The notes under the pieces were generated by a model. That model did not search any database and was not told where the DNA came from. It saw nothing but the letters and a program-made list of their open reading frames with translations. The position numbers and the translations under genes are program-made. This document shows positions 10,757 through 22,121 of a stretch of DNA of 64,000 nucleotides, one piece after another. Origin of the DNA: Cyclospora cayetanensis. Its lineage: Eukaryota > Apicomplexa > Conoidasida > Eucoccidiorida > Eimeriidae. How positions within the stretch are numbered: position 1 is the stretch's first letter; each line of letters opens with the position of its first letter. The stretch spans positions 284,971-348,970 of the forward strand of contig NW_020312103.1 of NCBI RefSeq assembly GCF_002999335.1. The letters are read 5' to 3'.

Positions 10757-13700
10757 GTATGCACACATACGCACATATATATATATATATGCACACATAC
10801 ACATATATATATATATGCATACATACACATATTTACAGAGGGAGCCAGCGAAGGGGTTCTGCCGGCTAACCGATACGCGCCAGCCACGCGCAGTCTTGAG
10901 GACGCATGTGAGCGTAAAATCGCCTCTAGAGAGATACCGATATACATGCAGAAACGCATGCAGCAATGTAGGGCGACTGCAGAAGAGGATCTTTCTTGGC
11001 AAGTGGCGCAGCCAGCTGCCCGTTAGGGGGTGTCGTTGCTCCCGTGTTGCGTGTGCGAGGGGAAAGCCAGCTCTCCTTTAAGAGCTCACCCGTCATTGGC
11101 TCTAGCGATGATAACTGCCTGCCACTCAAGACCCTTTGCTTGATGGATGGTGGAAAGCGTTATGGCATTTACGACTTTCTGCTGCAAAAAGCGCCCCGCA
11201 GCTGCATCCTGAAGCAGACAGCAGATGCAGTCTGCCGCTCTCTTCTGCTGCCAGTTGGGGGTGTATGCCTCTACTGCCCTGAGCAAGCCGTGAACATCTG
11301 CAAAGCTGTCAAGCCCGTATTCATGAGCCAGCTCCTTCAGCGTTGCCTTGGCATCAGTAAAAGATGGAGGTTCTCCAAGCTCGTCTTTCCTCGTCTTGTC
11401 CTCCTCATCGCAGCAGCCTCCTGCTGCTGCCGCTGTCGTCGCTTTCTCCGGAGTGCGCGACTCTGGCGCCTTCCTCTTTTTCCTGGTTGGAGGTTTGAAA
11501 GGCGTGCTTTTGCTGCTGCTGCTGCCTCCTCCCCCTTCCCCATGAGACGCCGCTTCTGGCAGTCTTAGGGGGGCCAGAAGATCCTCAGAAGCAACAGCAG
11601 CTGCCCCCCCAACGCTTTTCCCAGCTTTTTCCTGCTCGCCACTCCCTCCAGCACGCCTTTGGGTAGCAGCAGAGTCAGCAGCAGAGTCAGCAGCAGCTGC
11701 AGCAGCGCGTTTCAGCTGAGCCTTTCCCCGTTCCCCGAAGAAGACGCCAAGCCTTAAGGGCCCCAGAAGGAAGCCGATCACTGCCGTGACAGGCACAGCA
11801 GATCGAGAGATGCGATGCAGCCTGCAGAGTGCTTGAAAGAAAGCGGCTAAGGCATCGAGCTGGTTCGTTCGCAGTCGGGAGGCCGCTTCTTTCGCTGCTG
11901 CTGCCACGTGCTGGGGAATGGCTTGCACAGCTGCAGCGACAAAAGATTCCAGCGGCGCTGGTGCTGGTGCGTTGGAGGCAAAGCCTGCCAGAGCATCCTC
12001 TCCGCTCGAGCCAGCCTCCTCGTTGAGACGACTGGTGGCTTGCAACACTGCGCACATGGCGCTGAAAAGAGATGCCTGTGCCCCCCTCCCACCAGCAGTC
12101 TTTTCGAAGTTGACGTCGCGGGGTGCTGAACAGAAGAGGCCTTGCCACGGCATCTCCCCGCCTTCAGCTTTCGCATTTGGAGCTAGGAAAGACGCCTCCT
12201 CCGTCGCTTCGCCTCGCGCATGCAGCAGCACTCGTCTTAGCCACAGAAGCGTCTTAGAGCCTATGCGTCTTTGGGGCTTGTTCAGCGCGCGAACGAAGGA
12301 GGCATCGTGATGAGGATCCACGGCTAGCCGCAGATACGCGAGCACGTCCAACGCATCTGGGCGAAGAAAGAGCTCAGCGCCTCCCCCTCCGCTGCTCTTC
12401 AGAAGGGAAGAAGGGGCAGTCAGCGGGATGCCTCCGGCGGGTAGATTGAAGCGCGAGACATCGACAGACGGAAACAAGAAAGCAGGATCTAACGGACTGT
12501 TCGGATCGAGGGGCCTTGCAGCTACGCCGCAGGATGCAGCTGCATGCGTGCTCGACGTAAAACACCACCCCACTGTCGGTGCAGATGCTTCCCGCTGAAC
12601 GGCATGGCTGCTTATAAGCGCATGCACATCCTTCAACGCTCCATTCGTCCGACAAAGAATTGCAAAGTCATCCCATCGCAAACCAGCATGCTGTTTCAAG
12701 CACAAAATAAATCGCAAGATGTACTGCGCCTCTAACGTTTGGGTGGCCAAAAACGCGCCAGCAACAAAACCACCGGATGCATTGTTGTTGTTGTTCATGT
12801 TGTTGTTGTTCATGTTGTTGTTCATGTTGCTGTTGTTCATATTGTTGTTGTTCATGTTGTTGTTCATGTTGCTGTTGTTCATGTTGTTGTTGTTCATGTT
12901 GTTGTTGTTCATGTTGTTGTTCATGTTGTTGCTGTTATCGTTGTTGTTCATGTTGTTGTTCATGTTGTTGTTCATGTTGTTGCTCATGTTGTTGCTGCTG
13001 TTGCTGTTAGAAGCGGCCTCCGCCTTTGAGACGCTGCCTCCTTTTTGAGAAGCAGTACGCACGAGGGGTGATTTAAGTGCCGCTAGCGATGGCGATTCTG
13101 AGTTTTGCAAAGCCTTGGCACGTGAGCAGGAAGAGGGCGAGGTGGCGCTTGCGGCAAGTGTACAGGCAGCGTAGAGCGTCTTGGGAAGTCGAAAAGGCCA
13201 ATTGAAGCGAATAAGAGCACCGCTGTGACGAACAACAAGGGGAACCGATCGGTAATTGCATCCTAAAACAAACTCCTGATACGCTGGAAAGCGACTTCGG
13301 TAATCGTGGAAGAGCTGCGCAAGTTGCCCACAACGTGTCGAAAACAGCAGCACACAAAGCCTCGAGGGGGAAACACATCACATCTCTCGAGAGAGAGTCT
13401 TAAGTTCGCTTATAAGCGTTTGGCTCAGAAAGACAAGGTGCACATCGGCGCGTGCGCGCGCGAGAGAGAGAGACAGAGAGACAGAGAGAGACAGACAGAG
13501 AGAGAGACACAGAGACAGAGAGACAGAGAGAGACAGAGACAGAGAAAGAGAGAGGAGGAGGGAAAGATTGATCAATCAGCAGCAACAGCGACAGCCAGCG
13601 ATACAAACGCATGGAGAGGGGGAGGAAAAGGAAGACAGACAGACAGAAAGACAGATAGACTGACGGACAGACACACAGACAGACAGAAAGACAGATAGAC

Positions 13701-16700
13701 AGACACACAGACAGAGAGATAGATAGCCAGACAGACAGAGACAGAGAGAAAAAAAACAAGGGAAACGAGAGAAGCCTTCGCATACTCCTGTGTGCGTTCC
13801 CCTCCATTTGTAGATGGACTGATCATCATCTCCGACTACGGTGATACCACCCCAAGAACTGCAGCCTCTGGCAGATCCAAGGCTGTCGGCGGAGGCGTGC
13901 CTGCCGGAGTTGCTGGTGTGGAGTCTGTCGTTGGGAGTCATCAGCCTCAGGAGACACAGAAACTTGAACTGCTTGCTGTTGGTATCTTGGAATTCATCGA
14001 CAACCAGGTATGGCCAGCGTGCGCGAAGCGCATGGCGAGTCTCTGCCTGCTCGAGCAGCCGAATCGCTAAAGTCACTAGGTCAGTGAAGTCGAGCAGGGG
14101 TGGCTTGTGTCTCCGCAGGTGGCTTTCGTAGGCGCAGAAAAGGCGGTACACGACTGAGTTCGCCGTCCGCTCCCTTTCGAGCACTTCTGGAATGCACTTC
14201 ATCGACCGAATCCGCCTCCGAAGCTCCTCCGCATCGCGCGCAGCAGTCGAAAAAGCTACCCCCGCATCCCCCTCGACAATAGGCGCTTGACACTCCCATG
14301 AAAAACGCCTCCTCCCTCCTCCTCCTCGACCTCTGTCGCCTTCTTCTTCCTCCTGCGCCTCGTCGTCTTCGTCGTTGTCATCGCTCGAGGCTTCGAGCTC
14401 CCCCGCGCCTCTCCTGAGAGCCGCACTGAGGCGCTGCGCCCTCCCGGAGAAAGCACTTGCAGGCGCATGCGCGTGCACGCTCCTCTCTCCCCCCGAGGGG
14501 AGCAGGTGCGCTTCTTGTCGCTTCTTCTCCTCGAGAATCAGACTCCGCAGCAGCACCAGCTGCGGCACCGGCCCTAAGACACGGAAGCCTCCAGGCACGC
14601 CTACAGAACGACCATGATCTCGCAAAAGCTGAGCGAAAAAGCCGTGAAACGTTCCCACAAACAGCTGCACATCCTGCGATCCCCCCACCACACCACGCAG
14701 ACTCTCCAACCCCCCACGAATGCGTCTCTCAAGCTCCAAGGCGCTCTTCTTCGTAAACGTCAACGCTGCAAGCGGCTGCCTCCCCAGCAACAGCAGCCGA
14801 ATCACGCGAGCCGTTATCGTCGTAGTCTTGCCTGTATCCACAGTCCCAACATGCACAAACGCATGCAGATATACATATAGAGAGAGAGAGAGATACATAT
14901 ACGTGTAGAGAGAGAGAGAAACTATATACAGAGAGAGATATATATATATATATGTACAGACAGAAAGAGAGATATGCCATACATACACCTCCACATACAC
15001 AGAGATATTCGCATACCCATGCATACACATACGCATACATATTCACATGCATACATATACATATACACATGTACACATACACATATATATACACGTATAC
15101 ATATACACATACATACATATACATATACACATACAGATATACATACACACATCCATACATACACGTACATATACACATACACATACATACATATACATAT
15201 ACACATACAGATATACATACACACATACATAGACGTACACATACACATACACATATACATACACACATTCATACATACACACATACATATACATATACAC
15301 ATACACATACATACATATACATGTACACATCCATACATACACACATACATACGCATACATATACACATATACATATACACATCCATACATATACACATAT
15401 ACATACTCACATACATTCATACACGTACACATCCATACATACACACACATATACACATACAGATACACATATACATACACACATACATATACACATACAC
15501 ATCCATACACACACATACATATACACATACACATATACATATACACATATACATATACACATATACATACATATACACATACACATCCATACATACACAT
15601 ACATATACACATACACATACACATACATATACACATATACATACATATACACATACACATCCATACACACACATACATATACACATACACATATACATAT
15701 ACACATACACATCCATATATACACATACATATACACATACACATATACATACATACATATACATATACACATACAGATATACATACACACATACATACGC
15801 ATACATATACACAGATACATATACACATCCATACATGTACACACATACATATACACATCCATACATACACATACACATGTACATATACATACACACATCC
15901 ATACATATACACATGCACCCATACACATCCATACATACACATACATATACACATGCACCCATACACATCCATACATACACATCCATACATACACATATAC
16001 AAATACACATACACATATACAAATACACATCCATACATACACATACATATACACACATGCACACATACACATCCATACATATACACATGCACATAAACAC
16101 ATCCATACATACACATACATATACACATCCATACATGCACATCCATACATACGCATACATACATACGCAAACATACGTACACATACATACACACATGAAC
16201 CTACACAGAGAGAAAGATACACCGCAGGAGCCCCATCTGTGCAGCACCGAGAGGCGGAAGCAGGAGGCAGGAAAAAGCTTTTCTTTCCACCGTCGATCTG
16301 CTTCCCCCCGTTCGCCATCAGTACCATGAGCAGCAGCACACTGCAGCAGCTAGCCATACCTGCTCCAGGACCTGCCAAAACACAGACGCTGCTCTCGGGG
16401 GGAGCGGCAACGACACGAGCTTGATCGGGAGAAAGCAAGCCGAAAAGCGTTCCGTGCTGCGGCAGTTCGAGTGTATCGACACCTGAAGACGTTCTTGCAA
16501 CAAGCCCCGAAGGCGGGGTCGGCGAGGCTCCCACACGCGCCTTTTGCGAATTATCCGACATGGCGGGAGCGCAGATTCTCTGCATGCAACTAGACGTGAT
16601 CTGCTCGTTCAAAGGAGAGGCTACTCGACGGCAGTCTCCTGGAAGCGGCTGCGCCCAGGCAATTCCTCCGTGGGAAAGGGCCCCTCTTTTGGACGTAATC

Positions 16701-18952
16701 TGCGCATGCGCTGTCGGCTGCTGAGATACAGTCTCTCCTTTGAACGTAGCAAGACTGGAAGCAGCAGCCTCAGACTCCCCAGTCGAGAGGAGGCTGTGCG
16801 AAACTCCTTCGCCTGGGAACGCATGCAGCCGCTGATCGACGGCTTGAAAAGAGTGAGGATGTTGCTGATGCTGCTGCTGCTGCAGCTCTTGCTGCTGCTG
16901 CTGCTTCTGCTCATGGTATTGAGAAGGATGCCTCTGAAGATGCTGCTGATGCTGCCAGCGTTGCTGGTGATGTGCTGGCTGCTGTTGCCACGCTTGGGGT
17001 TGTTGTTGGTGCAAGTGCTGCTGCTGTTGCTGCACCTGCTGCTGTGGCTGCTGCTGCTCGTATTGCGATTGTTGTTGCTGTTGCTGCTGCTGTTGGAGGA
17101 GGAGGAGGTGACGTGATTGCTGCTGCTGCTCGTATTGCGATTGTTGTTGCTGTTGCTGCTGCTGTTGGAGGAGGAGGAGGTGACGTGATTGCTGCTGCTG
17201 ATGGTGTTGTTGTTGGAGTGGATGCGATTGCTGCTGTTGCTGCGGCTGTTGTCTCCCTCCTTGCTGCAGTTGTTGCTGAGAAGGCCAGTAGTGGTGCTGC
17301 TGCTGCTGCATGTCTTGTTGCACTTGCTGTTGCACTTGCTGCTGAGAATGCCACTGACGCTGCTGCTGATGCTGGTTATACCGCTGATCGAGTTGTTGTT
17401 GGGGGGAACGCGATTGCTGTTGCTGCTGCAGCTGTTGTTGTTGAGGGAGATTATGCTGCTGCTGCTGCTGCAGCTGTTGTTGTTGAGGGAGATAATGCTG
17501 CTGCTGCTGCTGCAGCTGTTGTTGTTGAGGGAGATTATGCTGCTGTTGCTGCTGCAGCTGTTGTTGTTGAGGGAGATAATGCTGCTGCTGCTGTTGCGGC
17601 CGTTGAAGATGCCAATGACGCTGCTGCTGCTGCTGCTGCTGCTGCTGGTTAGGCAACTGCTGCTGCACTTGCTGCACTTGCTGCTGCACGTCGTGCTGCT
17701 GCTGCTGTTGTTGCATCTTTTCCTGCTGCGCCTCTTCTCGCTGCTGCACTGCCTGATATTGTTGTTGAGCACACCCCGCTTCTTGCAGCTGCCGCTGCTG
17801 CTGCCCTTGCTGCTGCCCTTTCTGTGTTGGTTGGAATTGTTGCTGCTGCATGTATTTGCTCTCTTGCTGCTTCTGCTGCCAATGCGGAGGCAGCACTGCA
17901 CGAGCTCTCCATCTGCCGCCCTTAGTAGCAGTCGCTGAGCAGCTCTGCATTCCTTGCGCTTCGCTTCGATTTGTTGGCTGTTGCAACATCCACGCGGATT
18001 GGTGAGCAGTCGTTGTTGCACGGCCAGAAAAACTCCCGAGGAGGGAAGAATTGTCTTCAGTGCTGCATGCTGATGCTGCTTGCTTCGCATGCGCTTGCGC
18101 GTGTTGAGAAGAGTCTCTCGAAGGGGGGTGGGGGTGCCTTAAAGCCTTGAAGGGAGCGCAGTGCGTCTGCTGCTGCTGCTGCCCCTCGCCGAGAGGCGGA
18201 GAGGCTTGTCTCAGTTTCGCATTCTCCCCCTCGAAAGCAGCAGCAGCAGCAGCACAAGCCTGCTCATGAAGCGTCTCGCCGCCGCTTGCAGAAGTCGAAA
18301 GCTCTTTTTTCCCATGCGCAGCGTTGCGTTCAGACAGCTGCTGAAAAAAGCTTCCCCCTTCGGCAGACGGTCCTACGCGGGCTGGATACTTCCCCCCCGG
18401 CTCATGCGCGACAGAAGATTGTCTTGGAGAAGCTGAATAAAATCCTAAAGGCCTCACAAAAGGCGCTTTTTCTCGCTGAAATAAGCCGCCGCTTCCTGCT
18501 GCGCCAAGCCCCAAAGAAGGGGCCTGATGCTGCTGCTGCTGCTGCTGCTGCTGTTGCTGTTGCTGCAGCAGCAGCAGCGCGCGTTGCGAGTCATTCCGGA
18601 GTCTCCCCAACAGCCAAGCGGTGGCTTTGGGGGGTGGGGTCGGTGCTGCAGAAGAGGGTGTATGTGCAGAGGCATGTGTACTAGGTTTACGTGTAAATGC
18701 AGGCACGCCTACACCTGCAGGAACGCTGGCAGCTTGCTGCTGCTGCTGCTGCTGGGGAAGGCAGCCGAAGCTGTTTGGATTAGAGGAAGAGGGCGATGCG
18801 CACGGATAGCGCTGCTGCATGACTTGAATTAGCAGCGTCTTCGTGAGTAGGAAGCTCCTGCTTCTTCCGCGTCTTCGCCGGTGAAGGCACCATGAACGAT
18901 CAGTGCTTCCTTCCCTGTCCAGAGAGCTCTGTTCTTGAAGACGCTTTGACAC
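10069..18952 (-). CDS. UvrD/PcrA-type superfamily 1A DNA helicase, giant, poly-Q (4 exons, about 2,122 aa)
   Basis: ATP-dependent 3'-5' DNA helicase of the UvrD/Rep/PcrA family, expected in DNA repair or replication in the nucleus or an organelle. Exons (minus): 18952-16360, 14831-13786, 13314-11090, 10573-10069, totalling 6,369 nt with all phases matching. Exon 1 encodes about 800 residues of Gln-rich disorder, then the Q-motif ([10 protein letters not shown]) and the start of Walker A. Joining exon 1 to exon 2 restores [16 protein letters not shown], then [14 protein letters not shown] and FVGTFHGF (motifs Ia/Ib), VVDEFQDTN (II, about residue 1140) and [14 protein letters not shown] (III). 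Exon 3 has NYRS (IV), an Asn/Met repeat insert, and [10 protein letters not shown] (V, about 1940). Exon 4 completes ANDGTLPM and has [15 protein letters not shown] (VI). The inserts make it about three times the bacterial length. The start at 18952 is the first in-frame Met; a later Met is possible. Confidence 0.92.
10665..10835. repeat. (TA)n/GTATGTATA microsatellite in helicase intron 3
   Basis: Alternating TA/GTA/CACATA repeats inside the 516-nt intron 11089-10574. The flanking splice sites are G/GTGAGC and CTTAG/G and restore the NDGTLPM reading of the helicase. Confidence 0.85.
12777..13010 (-). repeat. Coding AAC/ATG triplet array (poly-Asn with periodic Met) in helicase exon 3
   Basis: About 230 nt of AACAACATG-type repeats encode an NNMNNN array between the NYRS motif and the rest of lobe 2. 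The frame stays open to helicase motif V, so it is translated if the gene is. The plus-strand readings (Leu/Val/Cys repeats) are shadows. Confidence 0.85.
13446..13760. repeat. GACAGA/GAGACAGA array in helicase intron 2
   Basis: CAGA/GACA repeats fill most of the 471-nt intron 13785-13315. On the sense strand it reads CTGTCTGTCT, a long pyrimidine-rich tract before the acceptor GCGCAG. Splicing joins YKWRGTHTG to [10 protein letters not shown], giving the same spacing to NYRS as in bacterial UvrD. Confidence 0.85.
14876..16205. repeat. 1.3 kb CATACA/TATACACA satellite-like array filling helicase intron 1
   Basis: Long tract of CATACA, CATATACA and CATCCATACA units within intron 16359-14832. 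On the transcribed sense strand it reads GTATGT/GTGTATGT, resembling 5' splice-site sequence over and over. Long open frames on both strands (for example the plus-strand frame 14952-16424, Tyr/Thr/His/Ile repeats) are by-products of the repeat. Confidence 0.9.
16855..17900 (-). repeat. Gln-rich coding repeat (imperfect CAG/CAA) in helicase exon 1
   Basis: Over 1 kb of mixed CAG and CAA codons encodes Gln blocks. It includes four near-identical tandem units reading [10 protein letters not shown] or [10 protein letters not shown] at about 17410-17590, and a duplicated [10 protein letters not shown] unit at about 17080-17190. The mixed codons argue for maintenance at protein level or old expansion. 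Plus-strand Leu/Ala frames here are shadows. Confidence 0.88.
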
Positions 18953-21900
18953 TCATGCTGCGGCAGCGCAGTGCGATAGCCTTTGCGTCAAGGGGCCCCC
19001 TTGTCGCTGTGTATATATCGACGGAAGGCTTCGTCGGGAAGACTGCTGCACCGAACGCCGAGGTAGTCGACTGCTGCAAGGCTGCAAAGGCCGTCCTTCC
19101 AACACCCCCTTCGAAAAAAGACGTGCTTGTGTGCGCGCCAGAAGCGCCTGACGTATGCAGCGAAACGTCACTTTTAACGTTTCAACTCGAAGACAGACAG
19201 AGAGGATGCAGCCGAAACCACCCTGCAAAACACTGCGGACTCTCTTCTCGCACCGCAAACATGAAGGACGTACAGAGATCGGAGATGAAAAAAAGGCACA
19301 CAGACTCCCTCTTGAATCCCACGGCATGGAAGCATCCATCTAAAAAGTGTACAACTGTGTGCCGCTCCGCCAGAAAGTACTGAACGCCTGCGCGGTCCGC
19401 TGACGGAGTCGGTACATACGTCTACTTGACAGAGGACACATGTGTATCTGCAAATTTAGTATTTAAAAGGGAAAAAACAACGAAGAACACCCCTGTGTTC
19501 TGCTCTCCATCATGGGGCTGGGGGGTGGCGCAGTAACACAGCCCCTACGACCAGCCACACACTAGCCAGGTCACAACAACCCCACCCCTGCCTGTCCGGA
19601 CCGTCCATGTCTACCGATTTTTTTCATGCGCGAGAAGGAAAGAGGCTAGGCAAAGCCAATACACAAGGTTTTGAACTCTTTTTGCATGTATTCGCCCGGA
19701 ATCGGATGTAGAGGAGCCACAATCGTAGTTGGGAAGGCACGCTGTCAAGGGGGCGGAGAACCGAATAGCCTGGAATACCGGCCAAAATAGAAACCACATT
19801 TCCTGTTATAGACACCCTTGAAAATACTCTTGAAAGGGATATATCCGCGGGTCATGTCATTGGACGAAGGTCGGTACAAGTTTGCGTTGGAGCCAAAGCG
19901 GGGGGTGAAAGCACGTCGAATGGCCTCTCTAAGGAGACGACGCCATGGTCATAAACCCTGGCAAACCCCAGAACACAGTGTTTGACGATGTGCGTCTCTA
20001 AATGCGTCCCCGCTCCATATCTCCATGCTCCCTCGTTACTCCACAGGGTTCTGGCCAAAGGGCCGAGGCGAGGATCGCAGGGTTGCAAGAAGCTGCATCC
20101 CTTCTAAGAGCCTCTGACGCTTTGCGAGCGGTCGCAGTTAGTTACATCTAGCGCAAAGGCACTCAGCACGCAGTCTTAGAACATCGAGTCAATCGTTTGT
20201 GCAACAGCCACAAGCAGGACGCGCAGACTTTTCGAGGTCCTCGGTGACAGCTAGTTCTCAGTTCAATCTGAATAGTGTTCATAAGGGGCTCAAAAAATAC
20301 GCCTTGCCCCGCTGCACCCCCTAAGCTGGATAATATCTCTAAAAGGCTGAGATCAAAGAGGCAGCCCCTCTCCTTCTACGTGCGCGTCATTCGCATATTC
20401 GCACGGCACCCCGTGTATGTACGTTAGACCCTCACTGTGCTGGCCGCCCCTCTCCTCACTGTTTCATGGGGGTCAACACGAACTAGAGCTGTTTTGGCAA
20501 GACGCTGCCATCCCTATTTGCCTCGAGAGGCGTGCCTGCGAGCGCCTCTTTGCCGAACAGGGCGTTCGCTGGATAGGCAGAACTTTTCATATCTCCAGTC
20601 AAGCAACTCGCATCCGCGGCCCCACAAGCGCACATCCATCAACCCAAGGAGGATATATTCGCCTTTAGGGTTGCCTGTCGCTCCCGCTTCTTGCTGCGTT
20701 GTGGCATTTTCAAGCAGGTGCGAAAGCGGAGAATACAGCCTCTCCGCAGAGGCCCCCCTTCACTCCTAATTGGTGCATAGCGGGAGGCCATCCAGGGCAG
20801 GCCGGCAAGCACCTGCAGCAGCGTTTCTCTTGCCGCTGCCGCACAGTGCGGTTAGCTCACACTCAGCTGCACGGGGGATTTTATTGGGGCAGTGTTGCAC
20901 CCACTCAACAAACGGCAAGAGTCGACGCAATACCGTTGCAGACCGCCTGCGCACACCCTTCTTTAAAGACTCATGAGGCCGCTGCTCTCCAAGGCCAAAC
21001 GGCAGCCACAGAGCCACCTTCATCCGCAAACCTTGTAAAAAGCTCTCTCAGCTCAAATCTACATATACACGACGTAAATATCTCTTGAAAGAGACCTATC
21101 TGCATTTCACCAGAGGCCATAAAGGTCCTGCAACACTGGCCCTCAGGCGCTGTTGTTGCTGCTGCTGCTGCGCACCTTCTCCACTCGTGCTGTCAAAAGT
21201 CGAGTCTCGGTAATATATATATATATATATACTATATGCCTACATATCCTTACATATAATTTATATGTATAATATCTATATATCTATATATGTATCCCGC
21301 TGGAGGTGTAATAGGTGTCCCATCCTACCGCCTCTAAGAGCGGCAAGGGCTGCGTTTGAAACACAAGACGAGCAATTGAACAATCAAGTGGCCAACTGAA
21401 GGCAGTGCCAAGAGCAGCCTCCAAGCTGCATGTGAACCCGCACAAACCAACTGAAGCTGACGCCTAAGCGCTGCTGCTGCTGTTGCTGTTGCTGCTGTTG
21501 CTGCTGCTGCGCAACTTCTCTAGTCGTGCTGATAGATGTCGAGCCTCCCGCTGCATCCTGCAGACACGGCAGACACAGCGCAGAAAATGCCTACATGAAC
21601 GCGTGCCCCGGGCAAGCGCAGGATCTGCACTAGTACAGGTGCCACTCGCCGCTGACTGACACAGCAGGAGCAACAGCAGCATGAGGCAGTAGGGGCTGAC
21701 TTGACAATCTCGACGTCATCTCGAGAGCGCGCGGAGGTATACTGCGCAGTAAAGAGACACACCCCTACTGCCCCTCAGCACACTGAATCCTCCCGTCCTG
21801 GCCACGTGGCTTTCTTACACGCACACAAACCCCCACAACGGAACACCTACTAAAAAGGCCTACACTAGAGACTCTCCCCTGTGAAACTTCCATATTTCAA

Positions 21901-22121
21901 GCATCTGTACACCTATCCATTTCTAAGCTGAGCGCGCGACTACAAGGCCCTACCTCTAAGTAACGCTTTGCACCGAGCAGCTTATCCATGTACGCCTGCC
22001 TGCGCATTTAGACAGACCGCATGCACACGCAACTCGCACAGCACTCCTTTGGGGCTGTACACCCCCACAGACACGAAAGGCAATCTAACTTCTCTCAGAC
22101 GCCAGCTTTTCCTGTCCTCCC
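18953..22121. other. Intergenic spacer, helicase 5' flank
   Basis: About 3.2 kb without a supportable gene. A 163-codon plus-strand frame at 18892-19383 overlaps the helicase start and has no family features. Simple repeats include CTG runs near 21150-21175 and 21470-21512 and TA tracts at 21210-21295. The helicase promoter should be just above 18952. Confidence 0.5.

Noticed and set aside
13400..13829. Leu/Ser/Cys/Val-rich minus-strand frames resembling membrane proteins
   Set aside because: Read through the CTGTCTGTCT repeat of helicase intron 2, which is removed by splicing.
14952..16424. Plus-strand open frames of 490 and 451 codons (Tyr/Thr/His/Ile repeats)
   Set aside because: They arise from a stop-free CATACA-type repeat inside helicase intron 1. 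The minus-strand reading is fixed by splice sites and helicase motifs.
16544..17938. Plus-strand Leu- or Ala-rich frames
   Set aside because: Antisense shadows of the CAG/CAA poly-Gln region of helicase exon 1.
18892..19383. 163-codon plus-strand frame
   Set aside because: Overlaps the helicase start on the other strand. It has no motif, no repeat of codon bias and no partner exon.
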